From Lachnospiraceae bacterium (GTDB taxonomy: Bacteria; Bacillota; Clostridia; Lachnospirales; Lachnospiraceae): a stretch of DNA of 64,000 nucleotides. The position numbers and the translations under genes are program-made. Under the pieces are notes generated by a model. The model was given only the letters and a program-made list of their open reading frames with translations. It was not told the DNA's origin and ran no database searches. Positions 32,983 to 44,036 of this stretch are shown piece by piece. The stretch spans positions 1 through 64,000 of the forward strand of contig JAFSBX010000131.1 in the NCBI GenBank assembly GCA_017437065.1, in the 5' to 3' direction. Positions within the stretch are counted from its first letter, which is position 1; each line of letters starts with the position of its first letter.

Positions 32983-35900
32983 ATGGGAAAAAACAGAACT
33001 TACATCAAACGTTTGTTGACATTTGTACTTTGTGCAGCAATGGTATTCACTTCATTGAATATACCATCTGTAACAGTACAGGCTGCTCAGGATATTGCGA
33101 TTTCTGAGACAATTAGTGAAGAAACACAGCAACAGACGGAAGCAGAAGAATCAACCCAGTCACAAGAAACGACGGTTGAGGAAACAGTAACACAGACAGA
33201 AACAGAGGAGGCAACTCAGTCAACGGAAACAGAGGCAGAATCAACAGAAGTAGCAACGGAAGTTGAAGAAGTAACTTTGCCGGAGGAAACTGAGGTTGAA
33301 GAAACGGAAACAACAACGGAAGTTGAAGAAACATTAACTGAGGTTGAAGAGACAACAACCGAAGTGATAGAGACAGAAGTTGAAACGGAAGTTATAGAAA
33401 TAGAAGAAACTCTGACAGAAGAAGAGACAGAGGAAGCTGAATTTGGAATTAGCGGTGAAGTAGTTGCTTTAGATACAGCAGAAACAGAAGTAATTATTTC
33501 CGAGCAGCAGAATCAGGCATTTGTAGGTAATGCTGTTACATTAACATATGTGGCTAATACAGAGGATTTTGCTTTTGGTACGGATTATACTGTAAAAGTT
33601 AATGGAACAGATGCGAAGGATAAAGTGACAGTTAATGATTCAACTATCACATTGGATAGCAGTTTGTTCACATCTGAGGGAGTATATACAATTTTATTTG
33701 AAAAAGCAGGATGTGTAATTTCACCTGTATATCAGAAGGTATATGCGAACGGCAGTACGGATGAATGGAATCTGGTATGGTATGATGAATTTGCCGGAAA
33801 TGCACTTGATACAAGCAAATGGGATTACCAGACAGGAAACGGTTCTGCATACGGAATTTCAGGATGGGGTAATGAAGAAGAGCAGTATTATACAGATTCT
33901 ACAGAGAATACATCTGTAGGTGATGGTACTTTAACAATTACTGCCAAGAAAGATGGAAAATATGAAGGAAGTAATTATACTTCTGCAAGATTACGTACAG
34001 TAGTAGAAGAACTGGATGCTAATGGAAATGCTAAAACAGGTACACCGTTAAAAATCGGAACTTACGGTAAAATTGAAGCAAAAATGAAATTACCGGCAGG
34101 AAAAGGTGTATGGCCGGCATTCTGGATGCTTCCACATGATTCTGAATACGGTTCATGGGCTACATCCGGTGAAATTGATATTATGGAAGCGAGAGGTCGT
34201 TTAACTAACACTGTATGCGGTACAATTCATTACGGCGGTGTATGGCCAAATAACGTACATAACGGCAAAGACTATTATTTTGCTGAAGGAGACAGTTTTG
34301 AAGAGTATCATATCTATACAGTAGAATGGGATCCTACAGAAATCAGATGGTATGTTGACGGAGAAGAGTATAGCGCTATTTCCAACTGGTATGCAGAAGC
34401 CGGTGAAGAAGGAAATTATCCGTTCCCGGCACCTTTTGATGAAGATTTCTATATTCTTTTAAACCTTGCCGTGGGAGGAACCTTTGATTCAGTTGCTTCA
34501 GAAGACGTTGAAGTAGATGAAAACGGTGTGTCCATGGATGTGGATTATGTCAGATGGTATCAGAGAGATCAGGAGGTTTATGATAACTGGGAAATTACAG
34601 GGCCTACAATTGAAAAAGATGAAACAGAAACAGCAGACGAATTACTTGCTAAAACAGATGAAAACGGTAATTTTATAAAAGACGGTAACTTTACTGAAAT
34701 GAATACAACTCCATATACGGCAGATGGAAGTTGGGAAATCAAAGACGGTTACTGGGCAGCATTACTTATTCCGGGGAATGGAGCAGGTGAAGCTGCATGG
34801 TCTAAAGTAGATAATAACGGAAAGAATTATTTGAAAGTAGAAGTAACAGAGGCAGGAAGCCAGACATATTCCTCACAGATGTTACAGTACTTACCGATGG
34901 TAAAAGGATATTCTTATGAAATATCTTATTCTGCTTATACAGACACACTGGCTACAAAAGCAGATGTATCTTTGAAAATCGGTGGAGATAATGATAACGG
35001 ATGGGCAGTTTATTCAGGAAATTATACAGATGAATTAACTACCACTCCTACAACTTACACGCATAAGTTTACAATGACAGGTGAAACAGATGCTACAGCG
35101 AGATTTGAATTTAACCTTGCAACTTCAGAAGGTAATGTATATCTCAGTGACGTATCTGTGAAACTTACAGAAATTAACGAAAATGATGGTGAAGATGATG
35201 CGAAAAAGCCATTGTCTGATGGAAACCATGTATATAACGGTGAGTTTAATATCGGTATGGACAGCCTGTTATACTGGCACTGGACAGGAAATGATGATGT
35301 TGCAAAAGTTGCAGTAGGAAAAGAAGACGGAAACCGCGTAGCACAGGTAAAAGCAACAGCAGAAAGTCCTGTATCTGTTTGGCAGTTAGGTATGAATTTG
35401 CTTCAGAAGGATGCTTATGAGTTAACTTTTGATGTAAATAGTGAAGCAGCACAGAATATTGGAGTAGCATTTACAAGTGCAGACGGACAAACAACTTATT
35501 ATACCGAAAATAAAGCTGTACAGGCAGGAAAATCTACAGTTACAATTAAATTTACACAGCCGGAAGGTAAAACAGATGAAGCAGCAAAAATGATGTTTAC
35601 ATTTGCAGGAAATGCTTCTTTGGACAATGTGAAGTTAATTCGTAAAACAAACAGTAACGTAGACTTTAGTTCCATGGAAATTTGGCCTATTTATAATGGT
35701 GATTTCTTTAATGGAAAAGACGGATGGAATATCTGGAGTCAGGATGGCTGCGGTATTGGTTCCGAAGTAAATGCAGACGGACAGTTAGAAACAAAAGTGA
35801 CAATTGTCGGAGGTGCTGCATTCTATTCAGCGGGAATCCAGTCTGCCGGCATGAAACTGAATAAAGGAATTAACTATAGAGTTAAATTTGATTATGATAT

Positions 35901-38900
35901 TCCTTCTGAAAAAACATATAAAATCGAATTAGCAGGTGTACAGAGAGACATTACATTACCTGCCGGAAAAGGTACTTATGTCAGTGAGCCGTTTACAGGA
36001 GCAGGTAATACAATGTTTACATTGTATCTTGGACCGGTTCAGGCAGCAGAATATACAATATTATTAGATAATGTAGAAGTTTATATTGATCCGGACAGCC
36101 TGACAGTGCCGGAAGGTTATGCAAAACCGGTAAGTCTTGCTCAGGATGGTGAAGGAAATACAGTAGATGGTGCAGTTGTAAAATATTCTGAAAATACAGC
36201 ATGGGAAGCGGCAGCAAATAAAGAATATTATATCAATGGAACAAAAGTTAGTGATACAAATGTAGTTGTAGATAAAGAAAATAATTTAATTAAATTAGAT
36301 GTTTCCTGTTTTGCAAAAGCAGGCAGCTATACATTTGCAGTTGCAGCAGATGGATTTACTACAACAAAAGCAATTACATTAACAGTCATGGATGCAGCAG
36401 ATACCAACAAATTATTGAATGGTAATTTCTCTGATGGAACAAATTCATGGGGATTCTGGACAGATCCGAGTTGTTCAACGAATGCATTTACCGTAGAAGA
36501 TGGAGTAGCAAAGGTTTACCACCATTACAATATCGGTAATGCATGGGATTTACAGCTCTTCCAGGAAGGCTTAGCATACGAAGCAGGTGATTATGTTCTT
36601 AGCTTTGATGCGTGGGCAGATGTAGAAAGACCGATTAACTTGCGTTTACAAAATGGAAATGATGCAGTGGCAGGTACAGACAATTATGTACTTCTTTCCA
36701 CTACAAAACCGCAGAAGTCCTACACATTTTTATTAAGGAATTTGAATGCAAACCAAAATGTGAAATTAAACTTCCAAATGGGTAGTATGACTTTTAATGG
36801 TGTACCGGCATTAAACGATGGAGCAAATCCTTATAATATTTATTTTGATAATATCATATTACGTCCGGCAGAAGAAAGTGATTATGACACTATGCCGGGA
36901 GTCATTGCAACACCGGGATCGGCAACCATAGGCGAGGATGTTGAAGTAACTTATACAGAGGCATTCAGCAAATGGAAAAATGCGGAAAAAACAGTTTATG
37001 TAAATGGAAAAGCCGTAGCTAATGATAAGGTGACAGCAACAGACAACGGTTTGACAATTGACAAGAGTGTATTTACAGCTACCGGAATTGGCAGATATGA
37101 GATTTATATTATTGCAGAGGGCTTTGACAAGACAAATTCTGTTTATAAGAATGTAATTGATTTAGACGGCAACCATATTTTTGACGGTGACTTGAGTAAG
37201 CAGGGTGCTTGGGAAATCATTGACGAAAATAAAGAAGGTTTAAGTGCAGGTGTTATTGAAAATGGTGAATACAAATTAGACTATAATGCCGGATATTATA
37301 GAGACGACTGGAAGTGTTGGGTAGACTGGTCCTCACAGTTAAAACAAAGCAATATTTCATTGGACGCAGGAACGAGTTATGTGCTTCGCTTTGATGCAGA
37401 AACAAACCTTGCCGGCGGACGTGATATCAATATTGAAATGAGCGGACAGGGTAAGACAGCCGTATCACTTACAGAAGAGAGAGGTACTTATGAAGTACAG
37501 TTCGATAATGCACAGGCTATAGATAATTTCTATATTACATTCCTCGTAGGACCGGTTGGAGAAAAACTTCAGCAGAACGATGGAAACAATGCTTGTGTTG
37601 TACCTCATACATTAACAATTGACAATATCTCTTTGACAGTAGCAGGAGAAGAGAAAGAAGGCTTAAGAGTAAGTCCTATTCCAAATCAGACATATACAGG
37701 TAAGGCAATTAAACCGGAACTGACTGTATTTGATGGTTATAAACGTCTGAGTGCAGGAAAAGATTACACAGTAACTTTTAAAAATAACAAAAATAAAGGT
37801 ACAGCTAAAGTTACCGTAAAAGGAAAAGGTAACTATGCAGGTACAGCTACAACAGAATTTGAAATCGTACAGAAAAATGTAGCAGATGAAGATATTGTAC
37901 TTATTTACAAAGATAAACTGGTAGAAACTACCAAAAATCAGAAGCCGTTATCCAAAGTAACTTATAATGGAAAATCCTTAACCGGCAAAGAGTATAAGGT
38001 AGAGTACTTCCAGCTTGCAGACGGAGAAGTACCGGAAGATGCAAAAGCTTTGTCACAGGTGAAAAAAGCAGGTACTTATCAGATGGTAATTACCGGAAAA
38101 GGTAACTTTACAGGCAGCAGAAGTGAAACAATTACGGTATATCCAAAGAACTCTGTGAAGGATATGAGCAAGCTGAAGGTAAAATTCAAAAAGGTAGACA
38201 GCAAAGGTAACGTAAGCTGGGCAAACAGCTATAGCGTAGTATGGGATGGCACTTTCCAGACACCGGAAATTGCAGTATTCGATGGAAACAAAATGGTGGA
38301 AGCAGCTAACTACATTGTGGAATATGATCCGGTAAGCTGTAACAAGGTAGGAACTGCTAGCATTAAAGTCACCGGTGTCATGACAGAAACCGAGGATGGC
38401 ATCAGCGGATATATCGGAAGCACAACCAAGACTTTCAAAATTAATGCGACCAAGCTTTCTAATGTAGCAGAAATTGATGCTACAAAATGGAAAAAGACAG
38501 TAAGCATTGATGAAGTAACAGGATTTGCTGTGCAGGAAAGTAACATGTTGAAGCTGAAAGCCGGAAAAGTGGATGAAAACTTTGGTGAAGGCAGTGCTTA
38601 TACAGTAAGCTATACAAAGAACAATAAAGCGGGAACTGCAACCGTTATCTACAAAGGAATCGGAAAGTACAACGGCACAATTAAAAAGACCTTTAGTGTA
38701 GCTGCTATCTCTTTATTTGAAAAGAATAAGAGTGGTGCATATGTTCCGGTAGAGGGCGTAGAAGTTAACGTAGAAGAAAGTGTACAATTTGTTCAGAAGG
38801 GAAGCAAAGCAGCGGTAACAGTAATCTACAAAGGCATTATTTTGGAAGAAGGAAAAGACTATAAGCTGACCTACAAGAACAACAAAGCAGTAACAACAGC

Positions 38901-39552
38901 AAAGACAAAAGAAAATAAGAAACCACAGGTAACAATTACCGGTATCAATGGTTACAAAGGAAAAATGACAGTCAAGTTTGTAATTGAACCAACAGATTTG
39001 TCAACCTTAAGTATCGTATCAAAAGATGTGGCATACCAGAACAAGAAAGGTAAATTCATGTCTGCACCGGTAGTAACAGACTTATACGGAAGCAAACTGA
39101 AAGCAGGAAGAGATTATACTGTAAAATATTACTTAGGTACTGAGGAAAATGCACCGGAAGTAACGAAACAGGATGTAGTAGATGCGAACGAAATAATTAA
39201 GGTAGTAGTAACAGCAAAAGAAAACGGCAACTATATCGGAAGCATTGAAACCTCCTATGTGGTAGTAATTCAGGATATTTCCAAAGCGAAGGTAACAGTA
39301 AAATCAAAACCTTACACTGGAAAAGCGATTACACTTACCCCGGAGGATTTCACAACCATTAAGGTAGGAGATACCAAGCTGGTAGAAGGAAAACATTATG
39401 TAATCGTAGAAGACAGCTATGTAAATAACATCAACAAAGGAAAAGCCAGTGTAATCATTAGAGGTGTTAATAATTACGGTGGAGAAAAGAAAGTAACCTT
39501 CACAATTACAAGCCGTCCAATGTCATGGGTTCAGAATCTTTTCAAATGGTAA
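32983..39552 (+). CDS. Very large secreted GH16 beta-glucanase with CBMs and C-terminal repeats
   Basis: 2,189 aa. Signal peptide (RLLTFVLCAAMVFTSLNIPS), then a ~115-aa Glu/Thr low-complexity linker, then an Ig-like module. The GH16 catalytic domain (about residues 265-535) has the active-site motif EIDIMEARG near residue 397, with nucleophile and acid/base Glu. About five CBM4/9-like modules follow (each starting like NGDFFNGKDGWNIW), interleaved with two more Ig-like modules, then about six bacterial surface repeats (YTGKAIKPELTVFDGY, KDYTVTFKNNKNKGTAKVT). It ends MSWVQNLFKW with no LPXTG signal. It should degrade beta-1,3/1,4-glucan (laminarin, lichenan) outside the cell. ATG 32983 is better spaced than 32980. 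Confidence 0.92.
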   Translation: MGKNRTYIKRLLTFVLCAAMVFTSLNIPSVTVQAAQDIAISETISEETQQQTEAEESTQSQETTVEETVTQTETEEATQSTETEAESTEVATEVEEVTLPEETEVEETETTTEVEETLTEVEETTTEVIETEVETEVIEIEETLTEEETEEAEFGISGEVVALDTAETEVIISEQQNQAFVGNAVTLTYVANTEDFAFGTDYTVKVNGTDAKDKVTVNDSTITLDSSLFTSEGVYTILFEKAGCVISPVYQKVYANGSTDEWNLVWYDEFAGNALDTSKWDYQTGNGSAYGISGWGNEEEQYYTDSTENTSVGDGTLTITAKKDGKYEGSNYTSARLRTVVEELDANGNAKTGTPLKIGTYGKIEAKMKLPAGKGVWPAFWMLPHDSEYGSWATSGEIDIMEARGRLTNTVCGTIHYGGVWPNNVHNGKDYYFAEGDSFEEYHIYTVEWDPTEIRWYVDGEEYSAISNWYAEAGEEGNYPFPAPFDEDFYILLNLAVGGTFDSVASEDVEVDENGVSMDVDYVRWYQRDQEVYDNWEITGPTIEKDETETADELLAKTDENGNFIKDGNFTEMNTTPYTADGSWEIKDGYWAALLIPGNGAGEAAWSKVDNNGKNYLKVEVTEAGSQTYSSQMLQYLPMVKGYSYEISYSAYTDTLATKADVSLKIGGDNDNGWAVYSGNYTDELTTTPTTYTHKFTMTGETDATARFEFNLATSEGNVYLSDVSVKLTEINENDGEDDAKKPLSDGNHVYNGEFNIGMDSLLYWHWTGNDDVAKVAVGKEDGNRVAQVKATAESPVSVWQLGMNLLQKDAYELTFDVNSEAAQNIGVAFTSADGQTTYYTENKAVQAGKSTVTIKFTQPEGKTDEAAKMMFTFAGNASLDNVKLIRKTNSNVDFSSMEIWPIYNGDFFNGKDGWNIWSQDGCGIGSEVNADGQLETKVTIVGGAAFYSAGIQSAGMKLNKGINYRVKFDYDIPSEKTYKIELAGVQRDITLPAGKGTYVSEPFTGAGNTMFTLYLGPVQAAEYTILLDNVEVYIDPDSLTVPEGYAKPVSLAQDGEGNTVDGAVVKYSENTAWEAAANKEYYINGTKVSDTNVVVDKENNLIKLDVSCFAKAGSYTFAVAADGFTTTKAITLTVMDAADTNKLLNGNFSDGTNSWGFWTDPSCSTNAFTVEDGVAKVYHHYNIGNAWDLQLFQEGLAYEAGDYVLSFDAWADVERPINLRLQNGNDAVAGTDNYVLLSTTKPQKSYTFLLRNLNANQNVKLNFQMGSMTFNGVPALNDGANPYNIYFDNIILRPAEESDYDTMPGVIATPGSATIGEDVEVTYTEAFSKWKNAEKTVYVNGKAVANDKVTATDNGLTIDKSVFTATGIGRYEIYIIAEGFDKTNSVYKNVIDLDGNHIFDGDLSKQGAWEIIDENKEGLSAGVIENGEYKLDYNAGYYRDDWKCWVDWSSQLKQSNISLDAGTSYVLRFDAETNLAGGRDINIEMSGQGKTAVSLTEERGTYEVQFDNAQAIDNFYITFLVGPVGEKLQQNDGNNACVVPHTLTIDNISLTVAGEEKEGLRVSPIPNQTYTGKAIKPELTVFDGYKRLSAGKDYTVTFKNNKNKGTAKVTVKGKGNYAGTATTEFEIVQKNVADEDIVLIYKDKLVETTKNQKPLSKVTYNGKSLTGKEYKVEYFQLADGEVPEDAKALSQVKKAGTYQMVITGKGNFTGSRSETITVYPKNSVKDMSKLKVKFKKVDSKGNVSWANSYSVVWDGTFQTPEIAVFDGNKMVEAANYIVEYDPVSCNKVGTASIKVTGVMTETEDGISGYIGSTTKTFKINATKLSNVAEIDATKWKKTVSIDEVTGFAVQESNMLKLKAGKVDENFGEGSAYTVSYTKNNKAGTATVIYKGIGKYNGTIKKTFSVAAISLFEKNKSGAYVPVEGVEVNVEESVQFVQKGSKAAVTVIYKGIILEEGKDYKLTYKNNKAVTTAKTKENKKPQVTITGINGYKGKMTVKFVIEPTDLSTLSIVSKDVAYQNKKGKFMSAPVVTDLYGSKLKAGRDYTVKYYLGTEENAPEVTKQDVVDANEIIKVVVTAKENGNYIGSIETSYVVVIQDISKAKVTVKSKPYTGKAITLTPEDFTTIKVGDTKLVEGKHYVIVEDSYVNNINKGKASVIIRGVNNYGGEKKVTFTITSRPMSWVQNLFKW

Positions 39553-39598
39553 TTGTTTAAATTTAATGTGAAATATTAACATGAAAAGAGTAAGATAA

Positions 39599-39635
39599 AA
39601 AAGAAGCAGATGAGCAATCATCTGCTTCTTTTTTG
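39599..39635 (+). terminator. Terminator after the GH16 gene
   Basis: AAGAAGCAGATGA (39601-39613) pairs with TCATCTGCTTCTT (39618-39630) around a 4-nt loop, followed by T to 39634. The remaining 200 nt to the next gene are AT-rich and include a TATAAT at 39780-39785 that may belong to the chemoreceptor promoter. Confidence 0.92.
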
Positions 39636-39837
39636 GATAGTCAAAGTTTTGTAGACAAATGAATAAAAAGAAATGGTGAAGATATGTTAACAATTTTGTA
39701 TAAAAATGGAATATAGTTAAAAGATACAAAAAAATAGTTTAAGTATATAAAAAATAGTGCAAAAACAACAATAAAATGATATAATTATCATATGATGATG
39801 ACATATACATTGTTAACACAATTAAGGAGGGGTCCGT

Positions 39838-41547
39838 ATGAAGTTGAATTTAAAAGGGATGAAAATCCAGCAACGATTAACTGTAGGATTTAGAATCACA
39901 CTTATAATTGCCAGTCTGGCATCTGTTATTGCACTTGTGGTTGTATTTATTATGACAAGCCAGTATGATCGAACACTTACATATTACGCTTTTCCACAAG
40001 GGGATATAGCTCTTGCGATGAATGAATTTGCAGAAGTGCGAAGTGCTACGCGAGCGGTTATCGGTTATGAAGAACAGTCGGCAATTGATACGACCATGGT
40101 ACAGCACGAAGAAGCAGTTGCAGAACTGGAGCGTCTGATGGCAGTTGTAGAGCCTACTATGGTAACAAAAGAAGGGAAAGAGGCTTTTGCGGCAATTGAG
40201 GATGCACTTGTAAAGTATTATGAAGTAGAGGCGAGAGTACTTGAAATAGGAGCAACTACAGATCAGGAATTATGTACACAGGCGCAGGAAATAGCGATAA
40301 ATGAGTTGACACCTGTATATGATGCAGTAGATGATGCCTTTACAGCATTAATGAAAATTAATGTAGAAAAGGGTGATGGTACGCAGGCACTTTTGGATAC
40401 TTTACGATTTATACTTGCCGGAGTGATTATAATTGTAATTGCAGTTGCTGCGGTAGTTTCTAATCAAATCGGTACTTCGATTGCCAAAAGTATAGGAAAG
40501 CCAATTAGAGTTTTGGTGGAACGATTAGGTGCATTTGGAGAAGGAGACCTTTCATCAGAATTTCCGGCGGTACAAGGGAAAGATGAAATTGGGGATATAG
40601 CAAGGGCATGTGAATCTATGGCCAAAAAACTGAGTGTGATTATTTCTGATGCAGATCGATTGTTGGGTGAGATGGCAAATGGTAATTTCTATATTGCAAC
40701 AGATTGTGAAGATGCATATACAGGCGAATTTAATGGCTTGCTTATGGGCATGAGAAAGATGAACAGACAGATGGATGCAACTTTAAAGGAAATCAATGGT
40801 GCATCGGAAATGGTATCAAGTGGGGCATCAAACCTTGCGGAAGGTTCACAGGCTTTGGCAGAAGGTGCAACGGATCAGGCGGCATCTATCGAAGAAGTAC
40901 AGGCTACAATTGATTCTGTAACGGATGGTCTGGAGAAAACAGTAGAACAGATTGATGAAGCATACACAGAAGCACAGAGATGTGTTCTTGAGGCAGAAAG
41001 AAGCCATGATGAGATGGAAACTATGAAAGAAGCTATGAGACGCATAGATGAGACATCTCAAAAGATTGGAAATATTATCGGAGAAATTGAAGATATTGCC
41101 AGTCAGACCAATTTGCTTTCTTTAAATGCGGCAATTGAGGCAGCCAGAGCAGGAGATGCAGGAAGAGGATTTGCGGTAGTAGCAGACCAGATTCGTAGTC
41201 TGGCTGAGCAAAGTGCAGAATCAGCAGTAAATACAAGGCAGTTAATTGAAGATTCTATCAACGAAGTAGCTAAAGGTAATGAGGTTACGGAAAGAACAGC
41301 AAAGGTACTTGAGACAGTTGTTGACTCTATCCGTGTTATAGCAGATACATCAAAGGTGTTGAGTGAAAATTCAGAAGCACAGGTACAGGCAATGGAACAG
41401 GCAGTGGCCGGTATTTCAAGAATTTCCGAAGTTGTTCAATCGAACTCTGCTACTGCGGAAGAAACATCTGCTACAAGTGAAGAGTTATCTGCACAGGCTA
41501 TCTCAATGAATGAATTAGTTGGAAGATTTAAGTTGAGACAAGAATAA
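39838..41547 (+). CDS. Methyl-accepting chemotaxis protein
   Basis: 569 aa. N-terminal membrane helix (about 20-42), a four-helix-bundle-type extracellular sensor (about 43-195), a second helix ([17 protein letters not shown]), a HAMP segment and a long signalling coiled coil with the conserved tip [20 protein letters not shown] and [18 protein letters not shown]. No other chemotaxis gene is in the window. Its position after a secreted glucanase may hint at sugar sensing, but the ligand is unknown. Ribosome site AAGGAGGGG. Confidence 0.93.
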   Translation: MKLNLKGMKIQQRLTVGFRITLIIASLASVIALVVVFIMTSQYDRTLTYYAFPQGDIALAMNEFAEVRSATRAVIGYEEQSAIDTTMVQHEEAVAELERLMAVVEPTMVTKEGKEAFAAIEDALVKYYEVEARVLEIGATTDQELCTQAQEIAINELTPVYDAVDDAFTALMKINVEKGDGTQALLDTLRFILAGVIIIVIAVAAVVSNQIGTSIAKSIGKPIRVLVERLGAFGEGDLSSEFPAVQGKDEIGDIARACESMAKKLSVIISDADRLLGEMANGNFYIATDCEDAYTGEFNGLLMGMRKMNRQMDATLKEINGASEMVSSGASNLAEGSQALAEGATDQAASIEEVQATIDSVTDGLEKTVEQIDEAYTEAQRCVLEAERSHDEMETMKEAMRRIDETSQKIGNIIGEIEDIASQTNLLSLNAAIEAARAGDAGRGFAVVADQIRSLAEQSAESAVNTRQLIEDSINEVAKGNEVTERTAKVLETVVDSIRVIADTSKVLSENSEAQVQAMEQAVAGISRISEVVQSNSATAEETSATSEELSAQAISMNELVGRFKLRQE

Positions 41548-41558
41548 TGATAAAAAAT

Positions 41559-41600
41559 AAGGGGCTGCACTAATTTAGAAATTAGTGAACAGCCCTTTCT
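41559..41600 (+). terminator. Terminator after the chemoreceptor gene
   Basis: AAGGGGCTG and CAGCCCTTT arms enclose an inner ACTAATT/AATTAGT stem, giving a long hairpin followed by a T-containing stretch. Confidence 0.85.
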
Positions 41601-41754
41601 TAGATATGTGACTCTGTAGTGAATAGAAGTTTTTTATGATACCTGAATTGTAATAGAAAATATGAAAAATATATTTTTAAATTCGCAGAAAAGTGGTATG
41701 CTTTTAGGAGTGTAGTATTATCGAATACAAAAGAGATGATAGGGAGAAAAGAGA

Positions 41755-42675
41755 GTGAATATTGTATCAATTATAGTACCTTGTTACAATGAGGAAGAGT
41801 CAATTGGGTATTTTTATAAAGCAATATGCGAAATAGAAGAAAAGCTGGAAGATGCTCAACTGGAGCTTGTATTTGTAGATGACGGTTCAAAAGACAATAC
41901 TTATGATAAATTGTGCGAGTTACATGAAAGTGATAAAAGAGTAAAATGTATCTCTTTTTCCAGAAATTTTGGAAAAGAAGCAGCAATATTTTCCGGACTT
42001 CGTGCCGGAGAAGGGGATTGTTTTGTGGTAATGGATGCAGATTTGCAGCATCCACCTGAAACGATTATTGAAATGTATGATTGTTGGAAACAGGGCTATG
42101 AAGTTGTAGAGGGAATAAAGAAAAGCAGAGGAAAAGAATCCGGGCTTCATAAGTGGTTTGCCGGTATGTTTTATGATATTATCAGCAGTGCAACGCATAT
42201 GGATATGCGCAATTCTTCGGATTTTAAGTTAATGGACAAAAAAGTAGTAAAGGAACTTTGTTCTTTGACAGAGAAAAATACATTTTTTAGAGCTCTTGCA
42301 TATTGGGTAGGATTTAAAAGTACTTCCGTATCTTATGAAGTGTGTGAACGAGTTGCCGGAACGACGAAATGGTCTTACTGGAAACTTGGAAAATATGCAA
42401 TAAGGAATATTACGTCTTTTACTAATGTACCATTACAGATTATTAGTATTTTAGGCATAATTTTTCTGATTATTGGAGCAATATTAGGAATTGATGCAAT
42501 TGTAAGTGTGGCTCGCGGTTTGGCAGTAGGAGGGTATCCCACACTGTTACTTTTGATTGTGATTTCTACGGGAGCTATTATGTTGAGTCTGGGGATTATT
42601 GGAGTGTATATTTCTAAAATTTATGATGAAATTAAAAACAGACCGCAATACATTATCCGAGACAGTAAAAAGTAA
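41755..42675 (+). CDS. Family 2 glycosyltransferase (GtrB/DPM1-like) with two membrane helices
   Basis: 306 aa. GT-A domain with VSIIVPCYNEEESI, VFVDDGSKDNT, FSRNFGKEAA and MDADLQHPPE (DxD-type metal site), then two C-terminal membrane helices (ISILGIIFLIIGAILGI and LLLLIVISTGAIMLSLGII). Such enzymes attach a sugar to undecaprenyl or dolichyl phosphate for envelope glycan decoration. GTG start behind GGGAGAAAAG. The deacetylase downstream may act on the same glycan; this is inference. Confidence 0.9.
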   Translation: MNIVSIIVPCYNEEESIGYFYKAICEIEEKLEDAQLELVFVDDGSKDNTYDKLCELHESDKRVKCISFSRNFGKEAAIFSGLRAGEGDCFVVMDADLQHPPETIIEMYDCWKQGYEVVEGIKKSRGKESGLHKWFAGMFYDIISSATHMDMRNSSDFKLMDKKVVKELCSLTEKNTFFRALAYWVGFKSTSVSYEVCERVAGTTKWSYWKLGKYAIRNITSFTNVPLQIISILGIIFLIIGAILGIDAIVSVARGLAVGGYPTLLLLIVISTGAIMLSLGIIGVYISKIYDEIKNRPQYIIRDSKK

Positions 42676-42740
42676 TAAGTGTAATGTTTTGTTCTATACC
42701 AGAAAATGGATATAGAACAAAAGAGGGAGAGAAAATATAT

Positions 42741-43649
42741 ATGAAAACAAGAGAGTGGTTCGATGTTCATGCCGATGATTATGGCGTTTCTTTAAATGGG
42801 GCAGAAGATATTCTGCAATGTATAAAAGAGGGGGCATTGGATAGTTTTAGTGTGATTACAAATATGTCCTGCTTTGATAAATGCGTGGAACGGTATAGTC
42901 AGGAAAAAGGAAAGTTCGTTAAGAAGCCCCTTATTACAGTGCATTTGAATATTATGGATGGAAAACCGCTTTTAAAGGCAGAAGAAGTTCCGGATTTGGT
43001 GGATGAGGATGGTTTTTTTATACTTACATGGGGAAAACTGCTTTTCTTAAATTATAGTATAGGGAAAAAAAAGAAATGTGTGAAAGAGCAATTGAAAAAA
43101 GAATTTTTGGCTCAGATAGAGATGGTGGAAAAATCCTTTGGAGTACGGGAAATTCGTTTAGACAGTCATCAGCATCCGCATATGATTCCATTTGTGTTTG
43201 ATGTTCTTATGGAAATATGTGATGAGAAAAATGGAAAGGTAACTTTTGTGCGAGTAGCAAAGGAACCACTATTACCGTTTATTTTATGCGGCTCATTATA
43301 TTTGACATATAATTTGGCTAATTTGGTTAAGAATTTACTGTTAAATATATATTCCGTGGGAGCAATAAAAAAGCTTAGGAAAAAAGGATTGCCTTACGAA
43401 TTAATGTGGGGACTTGTGATGAGCGGATATATGGATGAAAAACGCATAAAGAAATTACTTCTTCTGATGCAACGTTCAACAATGAAGAAGAAAAAGAAAT
43501 TAGAAATTCTGTTTCATCCGGGACTCATGCTTGAAAAAGAAAAAACGGAGGAATATAGAAAAGAAGGGTTTTATAAATTTTATTGTAGTGAGAACAGACT
43601 GGAAGAAAAGAAAGCAGTGATGAGTTTGAAAAATTTGTTGAAAAATTAA
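42741..43649 (+). CDS. YdjC/ChbG-family carbohydrate deacetylase
   Basis: 302 aa. Opens MKTREWFDVHADDYGVS with the metal-binding Asp-Asp motif; LITVHLNIMDGKPL and RLDSHQHPHMIPFVF supply the metal-binding His residues. Members deacetylate N-acetylated sugars such as chitobiose. The first 19 codons of the longest frame overlap a region without a ribosome site; ATG 42741 follows GAGGGAGAG. Placed 65 nt after the glycosyltransferase and likely co-transcribed with it. Confidence 0.88.
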   Translation: MKTREWFDVHADDYGVSLNGAEDILQCIKEGALDSFSVITNMSCFDKCVERYSQEKGKFVKKPLITVHLNIMDGKPLLKAEEVPDLVDEDGFFILTWGKLLFLNYSIGKKKKCVKEQLKKEFLAQIEMVEKSFGVREIRLDSHQHPHMIPFVFDVLMEICDEKNGKVTFVRVAKEPLLPFILCGSLYLTYNLANLVKNLLLNIYSVGAIKKLRKKGLPYELMWGLVMSGYMDEKRIKKLLLLMQRSTMKKKKKLEILFHPGLMLEKEKTEEYRKEGFYKFYCSENRLEEKKAVMSLKNLLKN

Positions 43650-43683
43650 TATTAAATGATTGACTGATATTACAATAAATTAT

Positions 43684-43719
43684 AAAAAAGCTGATTGGAA
43701 TTTCCAACCAGCTTTTTTT
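43684..43719. terminator. Bidirectional terminator between YdjC and PFL genes
   Basis: AAAAAAGCTG-TTGGAA and TTCCAA-CAGCTTTTTT arms form a strong hairpin with A and T tracts on both sides, between convergent transcripts. Confidence 0.9.
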
Positions 43720-43762
43720 GTTGTCGTCTATGACACTTATTTCAAATTAACATCTAAAAATA

Positions 43763-44005
43763 TTAGATAGATTCATGGAATGTACGGGAAATAACGTCTG
43801 CCTGCTGTTCTGGTGTTAATTTGATGAAGTTAACAGCGTACCCGGATACACGAATTGTTAACTGAGGATAGTTCTCAGGATTTTTCTGTGCATCTAATAA
43901 CGTATCTCTGTTAAGAACGTTTACGTTAAGGTGATGTCCGCCTTTTACTGCGTAACCATCTAATAATGAAACCAAGTTATCTACTTGAGCTGTGCTTGCT
44001 GCCAT
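43763..44005 (-). CDS. grcA: Stand-alone glycyl radical domain of pyruvate formate-lyase (GrcA-like)
   Basis: 80 aa. It corresponds to the C-terminal glycyl-radical domain of a normal [23 protein letters not shown], then [13 protein letters not shown] with the radical Gly in RVSGY, then [14 protein letters not shown]. Start ATG 44005 lies 8 nt after GGAGG; the upstream 24 codons of the longest frame cover the ribosome site and are not coding. The large catalytic part ends exactly where this piece would begin. It is therefore the missing radical domain, or a spare part like the GrcA repair protein. Confidence 0.9.
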   Translation of the reverse strand: MAASTAQVDNLVSLLDGYAVKGGHHLNVNVLNRDTLLDAQKNPENYPQLTIRVSGYAVNFIKLTPEQQADVISRTFHESI

Positions 44006-44036
44006 AGTTATATACCTCCATATAATTTTATTGTTA

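Noticed and set aside
33113-33358. 81-aa minus-strand frame rich in Leu and Pro
   Set aside because: It is the complement of the Glu/Thr linker of the GH16 protein, whose low complexity keeps an antisense frame open.
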